Source: Odontocerum albicorne
Taxonomy: Eukaryota > Arthropoda > Insecta > Trichoptera > Odontoceridae
Length of the DNA stretch: 64,000 nt
NCBI GenBank assembly: GCA_949825065.1
Contig: OX463865.1
Location: forward strand, 19,324,513 to 19,388,512
Reading direction: 5' to 3'
Positions 21,243 to 32,335 of the stretch are shown here, piece by piece. The notes below the pieces were generated by a model. It was not told where the DNA came from, did no database searches, and saw only the letters and a program-made list of their open reading frames with translations. Each line of letters starts with the position of its first letter. Position 1 is the stretch's first letter. Position numbers and translations under genes: made by a program.

Positions 21243-21875
21243 TATATTATGTATTTATTTATTTTATTTATTTAACCCTTTTATTGCAAATAGAATCTGG
21301 CGGGCTTATTTCCAGGCGGCAATCTCTTCCAACCAACCAAACAAAAGTAAATGAAGCGAGGTACATGGTTGCATAAATCATTCAAATGACTATCCATCCC
21401 CACGAAATCCATAAACACATACGTGAGCATATGCCCACGAACCTAACAAAGACGGACAATCCCCCGAACATTATTTTTCATGTAAAGTGAGATAGCATCA
21501 ATCAAAAGAAAAGGAAGGGATGGAGGAGAGGAAAGGAAAAGAAAAATCGGGAATGAAACACGTCATTTTACTGACTAGAAATTTAGAGTTTTTTCGGTTG
21601 TTTCTTAAAGCATGCCAAGGACGGAGCGAGTCTTATATTGGTTTGTAACTGATTCCAGAGTCTCACTGCATGGACAGTCAAGGACGACGTAAAAAAAAGA
21701 GGGACGGTGAACTGGAAAGGCCAATAGACTTTCTCTGTTGGAGCGTAGCGCTAATCCATAATTGGAAAGACGCTGAAAATTTTCGGCGAGATAGGAGAGG
21801 GCGGCGGGACAGTTAATGATATTATAAAATAGAGGCATAATGTGAATTTGGCGTCTATTTCTAACACTCAACCAG
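21243..21875 (-). mobile_element. LINE-B copy, inverted
   Basis: Reverse complement of the 3496-4115 type: tail TTTATTTAACCCTTTTATTG, UTR with CGGGCTTATTTCCAGGCGGC, and a C-terminal frame reading NRRQIHIMPLFYNIINCPAA and SNYGLALRSNRESLLAFPVH. Confidence 0.88.
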
Positions 21876-22107
21876 TTCACTGCCTTCTGGTATGAAGTTA
21901 TATGATCATACTTACGTAGGTTGAAAATAAATCGTAGACAAACATTTTATATTAAGATTGTTAAAAATAAAATGACGTGTGGCAAATTAAAATAAAGTTA
22001 GTTTTTACAGACTTTGTTAGTATAGCCGTTGGCAAATGTTTGTAGGTACTATAGATTACTTTGCTTAGTGAAAAAAAAAAAATCAAAGGTTCTATCATTC
22101 GCATTAA

Positions 22108-22323
22108 CCCTTACCTTACTGTGCTAAAAAATTCACGCCAGACACGGTGCTGGACGCTAAGCGTCCATTGAAAAATGTATATTTTAAATTAAAATTATGC
22201 AAAATCTGCAAGATTATTTTTTGTAATTAGCTATAAAAATAATTTTGTTATGTATTAAAACGTCAAATAATGAAATAAAATATAAATCCTGGTCACTCAC
22301 TATCCATCACAGGGTGGCAAGTG
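22108..22323. mobile_element. TTAA-flanked MITE (piggyBac-type), short copy
   Basis: Flanked by TTAA at 22104 and 22324. Termini CCCTTACCTTACTGTGC and CATCACAGGGTGGCAAGTG resemble those at 28147-28757 and 48867-49487. The interior is shorter and different, so it is a sub-family or a deleted copy. TTAA duplication is the hallmark of piggyBac insertion. Confidence 0.7.
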
Positions 22324-22539
22324 TTAATCAGGTACTGCCCAGAGCATGGAGTCCCGATGCTCGAACAAACCAGAATGTATTGATGAATCCTATACATATA
22401 TCCCCACAATTATAATACATTGAGCAACAATTACTAGAAACAGGAGAGAAGTATGACAAGATGTATGGAAGTGCACAAGTCAAGAGCTATATGCATGGAT
22501 AGAAAGATGTGAAGATCTGTCCTTTCGCCTGTTCCAAAA

Positions 22540-22904
22540 AGGACGTTAATTGGAGAGATCATTTAACACTGTTTCTCTAGCTTGGATTCCTTCAAATATT
22601 GGTATGACTGTTAATGAATGTGTTGATTCCTTGGCAGAAGCACGTTCTACCGGTTGTCCCCTATCTAATTTTTCTCTGCCAGTAACTGAACTTTTAAATT
22701 AAATCAAACGTGATACTTGACACCGATGGGCGTTGGATTGGGATATAACCGATATACTATACGAGTATATAAGGGCTCTAGATATTGTAGGGAATACCTA
22801 CGTCCCTAAATAAATTGTCAAACATACAGGGTCAACGACCGATGAATCAACCTCTGGACATCTACAATTGTCACATACCAGAAACGTCAACACTGTGTAC
22901 TCGC
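22540..22904 (+). pseudogene. Non-LTR retrotransposon RNase H region
   Basis: Translation gives VSLAWIPSNIGMTVNECVDS then LAEARSTGCPLS, close to the RNase H core W-I-P-S-H-x-G-I-x-G-N-E-x-V-D-x-L-A of I/R1-type LINEs. Stops follow. The C-terminal part of the same kind of protein resumes at 23640, so the LTR-like block in between is probably an insertion. Confidence 0.7.
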
Positions 22905-23640
22905 AAATATTATTTACGCGGCATTCCACGGTAGAGGGAGAGCGCATCGCTTTGTCTCGCCGTTTCGGCAAATAAATATCCTACCCGCTATACTGGGGCA
23001 CGCGCAGGAGTGAGAGAAAGTATATATCGCGGGCGCATTCACGCACAACTATAAAATACCTACTTGTAGACAAATAAACATTATTATTCACTCGACCATT
23101 CATTGATTATTTACTCTCACTTTTATCCGCATTCCTGAGTTTTGTATTTATTTTAAATACAAGACATATCAAAATCATCACGACGTATCAAGTTAAGCAT
23201 CTCGCTACAATATAATCAATCTTTAGGATATGTGTCCTAGAGGGAAGAGATGATGATGATTTGTTGATAAATAAAACACGTTTTGGATCGCAATACGGAA
23301 GAAGCATTTTTATTAGTAAACGTAGGTATTTATACTATTTCCGCATGTGTGCGGGAATGCGAGCAAGATATCATTCGTCTCGTTTCTGCATTAGCAAAAC
23401 GATTAATGTCGTATGTAGGTGATAATTTATTTACGAAACTGGCGCGACAGACGTGGTGCGTTCTCGCTCCGGCATGGAATGCGGTCCGCTCCCGGCTACG
23501 GGTTGAATGGCCGGCGCGTGGACTTTGTAATAGTTTGTTTTGCATTGCTAAGGAATACAAAGGTCATTTCATCGGTCATTGACCGTGTGTATGGACGCCC
23601 ACAGTGTTCCGAGTGTGCGACCGCCACAAATCCAACAATA
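22905..23640. mobile_element. Two inverted copies of repeat H inside an I-type LINE
   Basis: 22905-23110 is a minus-strand partial copy (GCATTCCACGGT, TTTGTCTCGCCG). 23222-23640 is a plus-strand copy matching 6384-6826 (TGTGTCCT, GAATGCGGTCCGCTC, GGTCATTGACCGTGTGTATG). About 110 bp separate them. No gag/pol ORF lies between. Confidence 0.5.
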
Positions 23641-23990
23641 TAGCCCTTTGAAACCATGGTTTGAGATAATAAGAATGAACAAGATGGAAGTGTTTGCCAT
23701 ATGTCGTTTGTGTACGCGCCACTGCGTGGTGGCTAGTCACCTTTAAAAAATTTATATTATAGAGAATTACACCTGCGAAAGTGGTCTGGATGACGAAACT
23801 ATAACATAGACCATGTATTTTTCAGTTGTCCTCTGCGAGACAGATTTGATTTACTAAAAGCCATATCTTTATCGCAGCCAGTAAATGTTGTGTTTCTTCT
23901 TTCTTCGTGGAACTTTTCCTCCTATACCAGTAGATCGATTGTTAATTTTTTTAAATTAGAATCAGTTAAAACATTAAATTATCTAGAATT
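23640..23990 (+). pseudogene. Non-LTR retrotransposon C-terminus (CCHC-like, I/R1 type)
   Basis: Reading frames give KPWFEIIRMNKMEVFAICRL, then NIDHVFFSCPLRDRFDLLKA and SIVNFFKLESVKTL. The C...C...E/D.HV.F.CP pattern is the zinc-knuckle end of I/R1-type ORF2. It is the expected continuation of the RNase H piece at 22540-22904. Confidence 0.65.
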
Positions 23991-24049
23991 GTTATTTTTT
24001 AAAATTTGTTTTATTATATTGTCTCGTATTATTGCATAATGACAGTAGC

Positions 24050-24261
24050 ACAAATCGTCCTTGTGCCGGACGTATGCATCACCCTTTTGTATGTGAATAA
24101 TATTAGTAATTTGAAGTGTAAATAATTTATGGCAGTGGCGGAAAATGGCGCTTGCGATGAGCGATTGACCGTTCATAAGAAGAGTCCCTTTCAAAATAAA
24201 TCATTATTCTCAGTTCACTCTACCTATTGTGTTTTACTTGAGACCTGCTAATACCTGCCTA
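24050..24261 (+). mobile_element. Dispersed repeat D, possible solo LTR
   Basis: GTGCCGGACGTATGCATCAC ... CTTGCGATGAGCGATTGACC ... CTATTGTGTTTTACTTGAGA. It shares all blocks with 56290-56645. It sits directly against the truncated mariner end at 24262. Confidence 0.45.
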
Positions 24262-24522
24262 AGGTTAAATCCGTTTTTCACACAAAATTTAATGCAAACT
24301 CGTTGATGCACAGTTGATGCCATTTTCAAACTTGTAAACAATCGAAAACACGCACAAAGGTAGATGTACTCAGTAAAACGTAACTTTTACAAATGTCAAG
24401 CTATGACGCTGAAATTTAGAGGGAAGTGTCAATGATAGATGTGGTAACCTAACAAAAAAAAAAAGAATTCCAATCGGGTGACTGACAGCGCCACACGATG
24501 GCCGGTCCTAAAACTTTTTGAT
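24262..24522 (-). mobile_element. mariner 5' end, truncated
   Basis: Sister of 2684-2935. On the minus strand, the ATG at about 24324 opens HQRVCIKFCVKNGFN, a clear mariner transposase N-terminus. It then breaks off. The 5' UTR and terminus TTGATCAAAAAGTTTTAGGA are well preserved. Confidence 0.82.
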
Positions 24523-24611
24523 CAATGTAGTATCTATATTCTGAATGCTCATAATATAAATAATGTATTAATGATTGTTGTTTGTGATAAAAAAAACTTG
24601 AAAATAGTTGA

Positions 24612-24786
24612 GGCTATGCACCTAGCATGGCCGCGCGGTAACGCACTGGGCTTCCATCCGGAAGGTCGTCGGTTCGAACCCCGCTCTGGGCTACTGCCTC
24701 GAACGACGCAGATACTTTTACCGCCTAGTGTTCGAGGGTATAAGGATACCTATGACTTAGGTCATATATATTCTTAAAAAAAAAAG
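24612..24786 (+). mobile_element. tRNA-headed SINE-K
   Basis: A-box-like TGGCCGCGCGGTAACG (24629) and a perfect B box GGTTCGAACCC (24671) lie 41 bp apart, as in a tRNA-derived pol III promoter. A non-tRNA body and an A-run at 24776-24785 follow. A minus-strand relative is at 56650-56810. No cloverleaf could be drawn with confidence, so it is a SINE rather than a tRNA gene. Confidence 0.75.
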
Positions 24787-25055
24787 TTAAACGACGATCT
24801 TTTTTATGTCCGTCAAGTTTGACATAAAAAATCACACCAATGAAATAATACATTTTGTTTGAAGTTAAGACTAAACACTGCATTAAAATATAACCAAAAT
24901 AACATGGTTGGATTTAAAAAAACTAATCGGTCAACCGAATAAAAATAACCGATTTCCGGTTATTTTGAAATTGTCTGAATAACCGGTTAACCGGTTTCGG
25001 TGAATATACTCGTATACTAACCGTTAGACTTTCAGTCCGTCACTGTTGACATGTG

Positions 25056-25293
25056 ATTCGATATTTTGTATTGTATTGATTTTGTTCGATATTTTGTATT
25101 GTATTGATTTTGTTCGATATTTTGTATTGTATTGATTTTGTTCGATATTTTGTATCGTATTGATTTTGTTCGATATTTTGTATTGTATTGATTTTGTTCG
25201 ATATTTTGTATTGTATTGATTTTGTTCGATATTTTGTATTGTATTGATTTTGTATTGTATTGATTTTGTTCGATATTTTGTATTGTATTTCTT
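25056..25293. repeat. 28-bp tandem array, about 8 copies
   Basis: GTTCGATATTTTGTATTG + TATTGATTTT recurs every 28 bp, with one shortened unit near 25250. Because the unit is not a multiple of 3, minus-strand frames cycle through. Confidence 0.93.
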
Positions 25294-25308
25294 TATATTC
25301 AGTACATC

Positions 25309-25486
25309 CTGTTGGGTTTATTGCCACATGGCAATCTCTTCCAACTTACCAGAAAAAAACGTTAAAGAGACTTTTAATTAAAACTAGGCTGGAATTTTGA
25401 AAAAATCTAGGTTCCATCGGGGTTCGAACCCGCAACCTCCGGGCTGGGGGACAGGGATCTTTCTTACTAACTAGAGAGCACGGAGT
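25309..25486 (-). mobile_element. tRNA-headed SINE with LINE-B-like tail
   Basis: On the minus strand: A-box-like CTCTAGTTAGTAAG, B box GGTTCGAACCC (complement at 25420-25431), a middle domain with CCAGCCTAGTTTT, and a 3' end TGGTAAGTTGGAAGAGATTG + CCATGTGGCAATAAA. That 3' end resembles the tail of LINE-B. Confidence 0.75.
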
Positions 25487-25989
25487 TCGTCACAACTTTG
25501 AGACATGTACATACGTACTTCTTCAATAACTATTCCAAGACCTCATGCTCTCAGCAGTTTCTAATGGGTCGTGTCTAGCGGCAGCTTGAATTCGGGCACG
25601 TGGAACCCACTTGTGGGTCTTGAACTTGTCAAGATAAAAATAATGAGCAATTATTGAAAATCACTAAATCATTAAGTGACACCAATAATTGGATGTTATC
25701 AAATAATCACTTCTTAATTAGCGTTAATTAGTAATTAAATACAGATTATTTTAATATAAAATTTATTTTTCAACACTTTTTAATTTGTTAAATTTTTCAA
25801 CGTTGTCTCATAAGCTTTTAATCATTGAAAAAATTCCTATTCAGTGATACATTTGAGGTCATAAATTCCCATCGCGACAGTTGAATTTGACATTAGATGT
25901 TAAAAGTCATTGTGATAGAAATATATGAAAGGAAATGTAAATAGATAAAGTAGAACTGTTCTACTCTGTAAGAACTGAGTTGGACTATA

Positions 25990-26470
25990 CAGGCGGCCCT
26001 AGACTTTCGCACATTCTACTGTCGCACAATTTTCTATTTCGCACATTTTTTTAAAATTCATTTTTTTAAGATTTTTGTCGATAACACAAAAATTGTTCGC
26101 TTCCATGCAGTCGCTCCCACTTTTTTGGAAGAACTATAATATATTAATATATGGAACGCAATAAACAATATTGGAGACTCGTGGGCTGAAATAAAAGAGT
26201 CAACAATGAAAGGTTCCTGGAAACAATTACCTGCCCACAAATGACGAGTGATTTTATAAATTCTGAAGAAACTTCGAAAACTATCACAGATGAAATAGTT
26301 ATCCTAATGAATGAACTAAACTTGGACGTCAACAACGGAGATGTTAATGAGCTGATTGAATCTCACTCAGTACCTCTGTCAAATGAATACTTAATTGAGC
26401 AACAAGAGTTTAATGGAATACACAATGAAAGTGAGGAAGAAGAAACTGATAAAATCGTCAGAACTTAAAA
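25990..26470 (+). mobile_element. Tigger/pogo deletion derivative with transposase C-terminus
   Basis: TA followed by CAGGCGGCCCTAGACTTTCG (25990) looks like a Tigger 5' terminus. Then come transposase C-terminal pieces: NIGDSWAEIKESTMKGSWKQ, a stop, and an open frame 26241-26468 with MNELNLDVNNGDVNELIESH and acidic EEEETD. The DVNELIESH..PLSNEYLIE stretch matches the C-terminal tail of Tigger/Jerky proteins. The HTH and DDE regions are absent. The 3' terminus was not found. Confidence 0.7.
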
Positions 26471-26529
26471 TCGTAATGAATCCTTCATGCATCTTAACAA
26501 TTTTTTAACTATCATGGAAGAATGTGATC

Positions 26530-26690
26530 CCAATGGAGAACGTATCAACTGTCCCCGTGATCATCAACTTCTCCAGATCATTCATCATTTCTACAATAGC
26601 AACATGCCCAAAGTACGTTAGAATTCTTTTTCTACATGTTATCAAAAGTTTTTTTGTAATCTCCAATTCTTGAATGATATACCATAGACG
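26530..26690 (-). mobile_element. LINE-M C-terminal fragment
   Basis: Minus-strand sequence (ITKKLLITCRKRILTYFGHV-like, then MINDLEKL) is the inverted match of 28998-29130. RKRILTYFGH corresponds to the RRILRFFGHI block of RTE-like LINEs. Confidence 0.7.
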
Positions 26691-26727
26691 TTGGCGCGCC
26701 TTACGTTCGTGGGTTAGTTCTTATTTA

Positions 26728-26786
26728 GCCCTTCCTCCCCTGTGATGTGTAACCGGTACACATTGCTTCTAAAAGCTTTTAGACAG
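26728..26786. mobile_element. TTAA-MITE end fragment
   Basis: CCCTTCCTCCCCTGTGATGT and GTACACATTGCTTCTAAA match, in reverse, the last 60 bp of the MITE at 28147-28757. The other end is missing. Confidence 0.6.
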
Positions 26787-27445
26787 GGCTGTCTAAAACA
26801 GATCAAATCACGCTTCTCAGATGGCTATAGGTCTGAATAAGACATGCCATCTGGTCACAAGTTGTCTTAAGTCATTCTCACTAAATAAAGAACACATCAT
26901 CGCCGGTATTGTTCCTCTAAAAATCAGAAGAGACGTTAGAAGCGGCGCTGAGATATTCAAGCAATTAGATGATCCCAGACATCTTTGCATAGCCATCAGT
27001 CCCCAATCCATAGGTTCAAATCCAGGCGCAGTTTCATTAAGACTATTAAGCTTCTGAAACAACCCCTTCCTGCTGCTAAGATGACCGAGGGGAGAGGAAC
27101 ATCTGGTCCCAGTGGGAGGATTTTGTCTGTAGAAACATACATATCTGGTTTTGGAGAACCTTGAAATCTCTAAACAGGTCCCGAATAGAAATTAAGAGCA
27201 AATAACAACATGGCAAAATGAGAAATGTTGCATGATGGATTGATTCTTTGTATCTGCGGTGAGAAGCAGTCCATGTGACACTTATTGCATTACCCCTGGA
27301 AATCTAGTGTCTTGTACTAAATAATACTTGATATTCGTGTAATGCCTAGCGCTGTCCAGGTGGTAAAAATATGGACGAAAATAGTCTGATACCTTTGACG
27401 CGACAAGAAGAAAATAGTTTCAGAGTGAATCTCTTTAAACTTGTC
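26787..27445. other. No recognised feature
   Basis: Short frames overlap on both strands at 26817-27062, without a motif I know. I cannot call it a gene. Confidence 0.35.
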
Positions 27446-28142
27446 CCTTTTCATCACCCTGTCGTGTAGCTTATGACTGAGCATCGTGACTTCCATGATA
27501 ACCCTTGACGATTCCTCTCAATCCATCCCTGCACTCCGCAATTTGAAGAGCAGTTTTCAAGAGTGGTCCTGTTGCTTCTCTCACTTAGTCAGTCCAACGG
27601 ATTGGGTCTCTTCCTCTTGTGGGTCTTCTTTCTACGCTTCCAGTGACAACGAGCCTCTTCAAACTGTATCCTTCACCACGAGCAATATGTCCAAAATCGG
27701 CATATTGTTGAGAATCTATCGGTGACTCTCAGGTCTTCGAGAATAGAGGTATTAGTTCTTCTTACCCTTTATGGAAATTGTAACATCCTTCTCTCCAGCC
27801 CCACATTTCAATTGATCAATTCTACGTCTCTCGTTTGCTCTCAAAAGTTCACGTTTGCCCTCAAGAGTCCACGTTTGCTCTCAAGAGTCCACGTTTCCAC
27901 TTCGTACATAAATATTGCTAAGACAAGAGACTTAAGATGCATTTTCGTCATGATGGCAATGGTTCAGCTCTTCCATATATGTTCTAGCTTTGATAGCTTT
28001 TCATTCTTCGCTATTTCAGTTCTTCTTTTTACCTCAGCCTCGCATCGTCCATTGTTGTTAATACTAGATCCTAAATAAACGAAATAATGTATAACTTTCA
28101 AATAATGCTTCCCATTGTGGTTGTTTATTACTGCTATCCCTT
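27446..28142 (-). pseudogene. LINE-M RT C-terminal half
   Basis: On the minus strand, in order: INNHNGKHYLKVIHYFVYLG, RCEAEVKRRTEIAKNEKLSK, LVLAIFMYEVETWTL, KRLVVTGSVERRPTRGR-like, and RWTD, ending GYHGSHDAQS. These match the FVYLGS..CE.EI.RRI..A.....K, P.F.YG.ETWTL, and GRP..RWTD..K blocks of a common RTE-like LINE. Several shifts and stops break it. The upstream side is interrupted at the TTAA (28143) by a MITE. A second copy of the 3' part is at 39970-40250. Confidence 0.82.
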
Positions 28143-28146
28143 TTAA

Positions 28147-28757
28147 CCTTTCCCTTCCTGTGCTAAAAAAATCCGCACGTCCCGGTGCTGTGTATTCAAT
28201 ACACATCAACACACATGTAAAAATGAATGATTTAAAATCGGAAAAATAAGAATATTCATAGCCAATCGCTTAAATTAATTAAATTTGAAGTCAAATAGGA
28301 TAAAAATTAAAATTTAATTGATGAAAACATTAAAAAAAAACTTTGGCCGACGTTCACAAAACGGGCGAAGAGACCACCTCAAATGGATGCCCGAGAGCTA
28401 CTGAAGCGAGAGAAGCGAGCGAATTGAGATTCTATTTCTTGCGTTCCCATATACCGAAGTAGAGTGAGACGTGAATAGCGTCGCTTCCTCACCCATAGCA
28501 GTTTTTAGAATGAATATACCTACTTCACACACTGGCACACGTTTGATTGTATCGGTGAATTTATTCCCGATTTTCACAAAATATCTCTAACGTGGCCGAT
28601 AAGTGCTAATTATTATTAATATTATTTTTTTCATTCAATGCGTAAATGTATTACGGAGGAATGCCTAAAATCTGAACCCAGTATTTATTATATTTAAAGA
28701 GATATTAAAGTGTTTAGAAGCAATGTGTACTAGTTACACATCACAGGGAAGGAAGGA
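28147..28757. mobile_element. TTAA-flanked MITE (piggyBac-type), 611 bp
   Basis: TTAA at 28143-28146 and 28758-28761. Termini CCTTTCCCTTCCTGTGC and CACAGGGAAGGAAGGA are inverted. The interior is noncoding, with GATTTAAAATCGGAAAAATA near the left end as in 48867-49487. It is inserted in LINE-M. Confidence 0.85.
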
Positions 28758-28984
28758 TTAAAGTGCGCTCATTCTACAGCATTTAGCTCTTTACAACCTT
28801 GTTGTAAAGATGCCTTAACTCTTCCACATTCATATTTCACTACCATACACCAAAATTGATACAAAAATACTCTTCTGGAAAAATCTTGGAAGATTTTGAT
28901 ACTCTCTGATTCAATTATATATGAGTATATGTTTTTTGTGCCCTGTTAACATTGTTTTCTGTTGCTATATTGTTTATAACTCTT

Positions 28985-29305
28985 TTTTCGTAATTCTCCA
29001 ATTCAAGAATTGGAGATTACAAAAAGACTTTCAATAACATGTAGAAAAAGAATTCTAACATACTTTGGGCATGCTGCTATTGTAGAAATGATTAATGATC
29101 TGGAGAAGTTGATGAACACGGGGACAGTTGATGGAATGAATTCAAGCAAGTTGAAAGTGTCTTATAAGATGCACAGATCAGATGAAGGAGCTAATATGAT
29201 ATAAGTGCAGTATTCCACATGGCCCAGTATCAGAAAGAACGGTGGTACACTTAATTCCAGACTTAGCAGAGGACATTGAACACACGACGAAGAAGAAGAA
29301 TGAAT
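28985..29305 (+). pseudogene. LINE-M C-terminus
   Basis: Open frame 29010-29204 gives RLSITCRKRILTYFGH and MINDLEKLMNTGTVDG. After stops it gives STWPSIRKNGGTLNSRLSRG, then GAAGAAGAAGAA. LSITCRKRILTYFGH..., the MA(S/W)..R.NGGTLNSRLSRG end and the GAA tail are all typical of this LINE lineage. Confidence 0.78.
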
Positions 29306-29599
29306 CGCGTCTGCTATCGAGTCCATCTAAATTGAAACTTGGACTTCCAGACGGTCTGATCCATAAATAGGATCATTAAAAACAAATAACAGAATTGATT
29401 ACAAAACAACGTATTGGCATTGCCATTGTTTACATCTCTGTCTCACTCCAATTGCATGCGATTAGCGATAATTTATGTATGGGTCCTGGCGCTGCCTTCA
29501 AGTCTACTTCATCTACGCATCAACATTATACGTTATACATACGTCCGAGAAATATCTAATTTTCAAAATTGTATAGCAAAATATTAGTTTGGCTGCTTT
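29306..29599. other. No recognised feature
   Basis: Mixed sequence without long frames or visible repeats. Confidence 0.3.
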
Positions 29600-29935
29600 A
29601 AGAATGCTCCGTGGCACAACACCTTATAACCTCCTGGTATACACGTTATCAGACTCGTTCGAGGAGTTGTGAACTGCCCAGCATTACTACAAAGCTTAGC
29701 GTTAAATGTTCCTAACAATTACACTAGACTGCGCCGGCAAGAACTGTTCTCAATAACATACGCAAGAACGGGTCTTCCAGCCGCTATGCCTGTTGGAAGG
29801 GCCTTAACTCTTCTGAACGGGACTGCTTCGGATATTGACATATTTCATATCACATTACCAAAAGCAAAAGTAAATTTTCTTCTTAGATTGAGCGCGTTAG
29901 AAAGCTCTCATCAACGTACTTAAGTGACTTTGAAT
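29600..29935 (+). pseudogene. LINE-N RT C-terminus, copy 2
   Basis: Frame from 29669: CPALLQSLALNVPNNYTRLR, ELFSITYARTGLPAAMPVGR, LLRLSALESSHQRT with a stop at 29921. It is nearly identical to 8370-8651 and to the next copy 600 bp downstream. Confidence 0.85.
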
Positions 29936-29994
29936 ATATGTGTATCATATGTTTGTGTGTATATAACATATGTATGAGAATCTCTAAGTCGTTT

Positions 29995-30560
29995 GAACAC
30001 CAATTGGTGCTCAAAACGTTGTTTAATTCATTGATCCGTAGCCAACAAGAAAGCAATGCTTGCATTTGGAGCCCGGTGAGGGCGCAAAACTCACTCATGA
30101 TGGAGAAAGTACAAAAAAAATATCTACGATATCTCTATATGAGAGAGTTTGGTGTATATCCATGGCTTTATTCTATTCAGTTTCTGCTGGGCATGCTCGG
30201 GTATAACTCCTTGAGCGTAAGAAGAGATGTGCGTCTCCTGGTATACGTTGTCAAACTCGTTCGAGGAGTTGTGAGCTGTCCAGCATTACTACGAAGATTA
30301 GCGTTAAATGTTCCTAACAATTACACTAAACTGCGCTGGCAAGAACTGTTCTCAATAACATACGCAAGAACGGGTCTTCCAGCTGATATGCCTGTTGGAA
30401 GGGCCTTAACTCTTTTGAACGGGACTGCTTCGGGTATTGACATATTTCATATCACATTACCAAAAGCAAAAGTAAATTATCTTCTAAGATTGAGCGCGTT
30501 AGAAAGCACCCATCAACGTACTTAAGTGACTTTGAATATATGTGTATGTTTGTGTGTATG
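29995..30560 (+). pseudogene. LINE-N RT C-terminus, copy 3 (longer)
   Basis: A 195-residue open frame: IRSQQESNACIWSPVRAQ, VQKKYLRYLYMREFGVYPW, LGYNSLSVRRDVRLLVYVV, then the CPALL block and LLRLSALESTHQRT. It covers the thumb/connection region (LE.A..VWSP......IE.VQ.KFLR) of a jockey/CR1-type ORF2. It sits tandem to copy 2, suggesting a duplication or preferential re-insertion. Confidence 0.87.
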
Positions 30561-30808
30561 TAACATATGTATAGCAAAGTCGCATTCCTGTTAGTGAGGG
30601 AAGATCCAAAATATGGGCCACATCGTTAACAGCTGCATACAATGTGCGTCTCCTGGAGGCGTGCAGAAACTGCAGGAATTAACAACACGTGCTGTGACCT
30701 GAATGGATAGGACACCTTTCGTGTAAGGTTACAAGCAGAAAAGGACGAGGATGTTAACATCAGTAAGAATAGCAAATACATTATGTTTAGTGAATTGAAG
30801 AAGTCTTC

Positions 30809-31140
30809 GGAGGTCCGTAGTCTAGTTGGTAAGATACTTGACTTCCATCCTGGAGTTTCGGGTTCGATTCCCGATAGTGTTATCTATCTGGTAAAAGAGT
30901 TCTTCTTAAGTAACAACAATACTACCATAACATACGTTCAGTATTTCTTGTTACCTCTGTTGAGTGTTGTTCCCTTTTTTAATAAATTTGCGTTGTAGAC
31001 AATAATTCGCGTTGTAATACAGTTTTTTTTTAATGGATTCCAGTTATGTTTTCACTTAAGGCATCTTGAACATTTTTCTGGTTGGCTGGAAGAGATTGCC
31101 CCTTGGAAATAAGCCCGACAGGTTGTACTGTTTATAACGA
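30809..31140 (+). mobile_element. tRNA-headed SINE, split, with LINE-B-like tail
   Basis: The A box TAGTCTAGTTGG (30818) and B box GGTTCGATTCC (30860) are perfect matches to the pol III consensus. The 3' domain TTCACTTAAGGCATCTTGAA and TCTGGTTGGCTGGAAGAGAT appear at 31050-31100. Extra AT-rich sequence (about 30890-31030) between head and tail is probably an insertion. Confidence 0.72.
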
Positions 31141-31174
31141 AAGTGCGATACAATGCAATACCTTCTTATCCTTA

Positions 31175-31262
31175 CGCTCAACCTTTTGTCAATATTAGTG
31201 GGTTCGAATCCCAACGTACATCACCCTTGAGATGAGTTTGCTTTCTAAAGGTGCTTAATTGT
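31175..31262 (+). repeat. Repeat J fragment
   Basis: TTAGTGGGTTCGAATCCCAA and CACCCTTGAGATGAG correspond to the GGTTTCAAACCCGAG ... CCCTTGAGGAGAG part of repeat J at 57545-57590. The B-box-like motif is best preserved in this copy. Confidence 0.5.
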
Positions 31263-31680
31263 TTGTCCTTTTTTCTAGTGATGTTCATCACTTGTATGGG
31301 TAGGTGTCCCAAATATCGCCCCTGTGCCTAATATCGCCTACTCGTGTTAACAAGCTACTATACGCGTTATCTATGAGTTTATGTTGTTACCTTAACGGTT
31401 TAGGGGTTTACCACACGTGTTTGAGACTATGATGAACGGTTTTTTTCTTTCTAATAAATTATGAAGCATTTGTTTTTGTTCTTGTTTTTAATTTGTCTTT
31501 TTTTTTCAGGAAAAGTTTGAAATTAGTTAAAAAAGGTATGCGTGCTCAACAAGCAACTCGTTTTTAACAGGTGCTCCTAATTTAAGTAATAGGAAAAAGA
31601 GTAGACGATATTAGGAACCCAATCTTGGAAAATTCCCTATGGGGATTTTTTTGAAATTTTGCCAGTTAACATAAAATATT
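31263..31680. other. No recognised feature
   Basis: AT-rich with T-runs at 31020, 31440 and 31500. CCCAAATATCGCC at 31310 is echoed in reverse as GGCGATATTTGGGGC at 32478, either side of the LINE-C insertion. A short inverted repeat may be present. Confidence 0.35.
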
Positions 31681-31686
31681 GTACAA

Positions 31687-32335
31687 CATGTCTATCTCCA
31701 TCAGCAAGACTAAATGCATGACTCTAGCCAGAAAGCAAGCTGGATGCGGTGTGGCGATCGACGACACACCAATTGAACAAGTTACAAAATTTAAATACTT
31801 GGATGATAGCATAATGTGCAAAATGACCTCCATGGCGAAGTATTTGAACAATCACAAAAGGCCGCAGCTATTTCCGGATGTTTGAAGAACACTATCTGGA
31901 AAAACAAGTATTTGAACATCCAAAGCAAGATGAGGATAGACAAGACCTGTGTCCGCCCCATAATGGCATACAGCATAGAGTCCAGAGCCGACACTGTCAG
32001 AACCAAAAATCTCCTTCGAACCAGCGAAATGAAGGTACTCAGGAGTATCGCTGGCAAAACCCTTCGTGATAGAGTACGAAACACAGAAATCCGAAGGATG
32101 TGCGAAGTTGAAGATATTGTCAGATGAGGACGACAGAGAAGAAGGTTCTGGAACGAACATGTATCCAGAATGGCGGAACCGAGAGCCGTAAGAATGGCCA
32201 AGGACAGTATCTCCCAAGTGAGCAGACCTCCAGGACGACCTCCCAAAAGATGGAAAGACAGCTGGCAGTCGACGTCACAAGAGGGAAACGATGATGCAGG
32301 ACCATAACAGACCAAAAAGCCTAAAAGAAGAGGAA
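31687..32335 (+). pseudogene. LINE-C RT C-terminus, longer copy
   Basis: Frames in order: ISISKTKCMTLARKQAGC and IEQVTKFKYLDDSI (post-palm block), then after a shift QSQKAAAISGCLKNTIWKNK, IDKTCVRPIMAYSIESRADT, LRTSEMKVLRSIAGKTLRDR. A TGA at 32127 is followed by RQRRRFWNEHVSRM and GRPPKRWKDSW. It adds about 45 codons upstream of what 11552-12035 holds. The catalytic YADD motif is still missing. Confidence 0.87.

Noticed and set aside
24620..24700. tRNA gene
   Set aside because: A and B boxes are good, but the acceptor stem and cloverleaf do not close, and a SINE body with an A tail follows.
25040..25327. 95-residue minus-strand frame rich in Tyr/Lys/Asn
   Set aside because: Pure translation of the 28-bp array.
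26817..27062. Opposed 78- and 81-residue frames
   Set aside because: No recognisable motif on either strand. Not enough to call a gene.
30815..30885. tRNA gene
   Set aside because: Perfect A and B boxes, but no full cloverleaf. The shared 3' domain with other copies shows a SINE.
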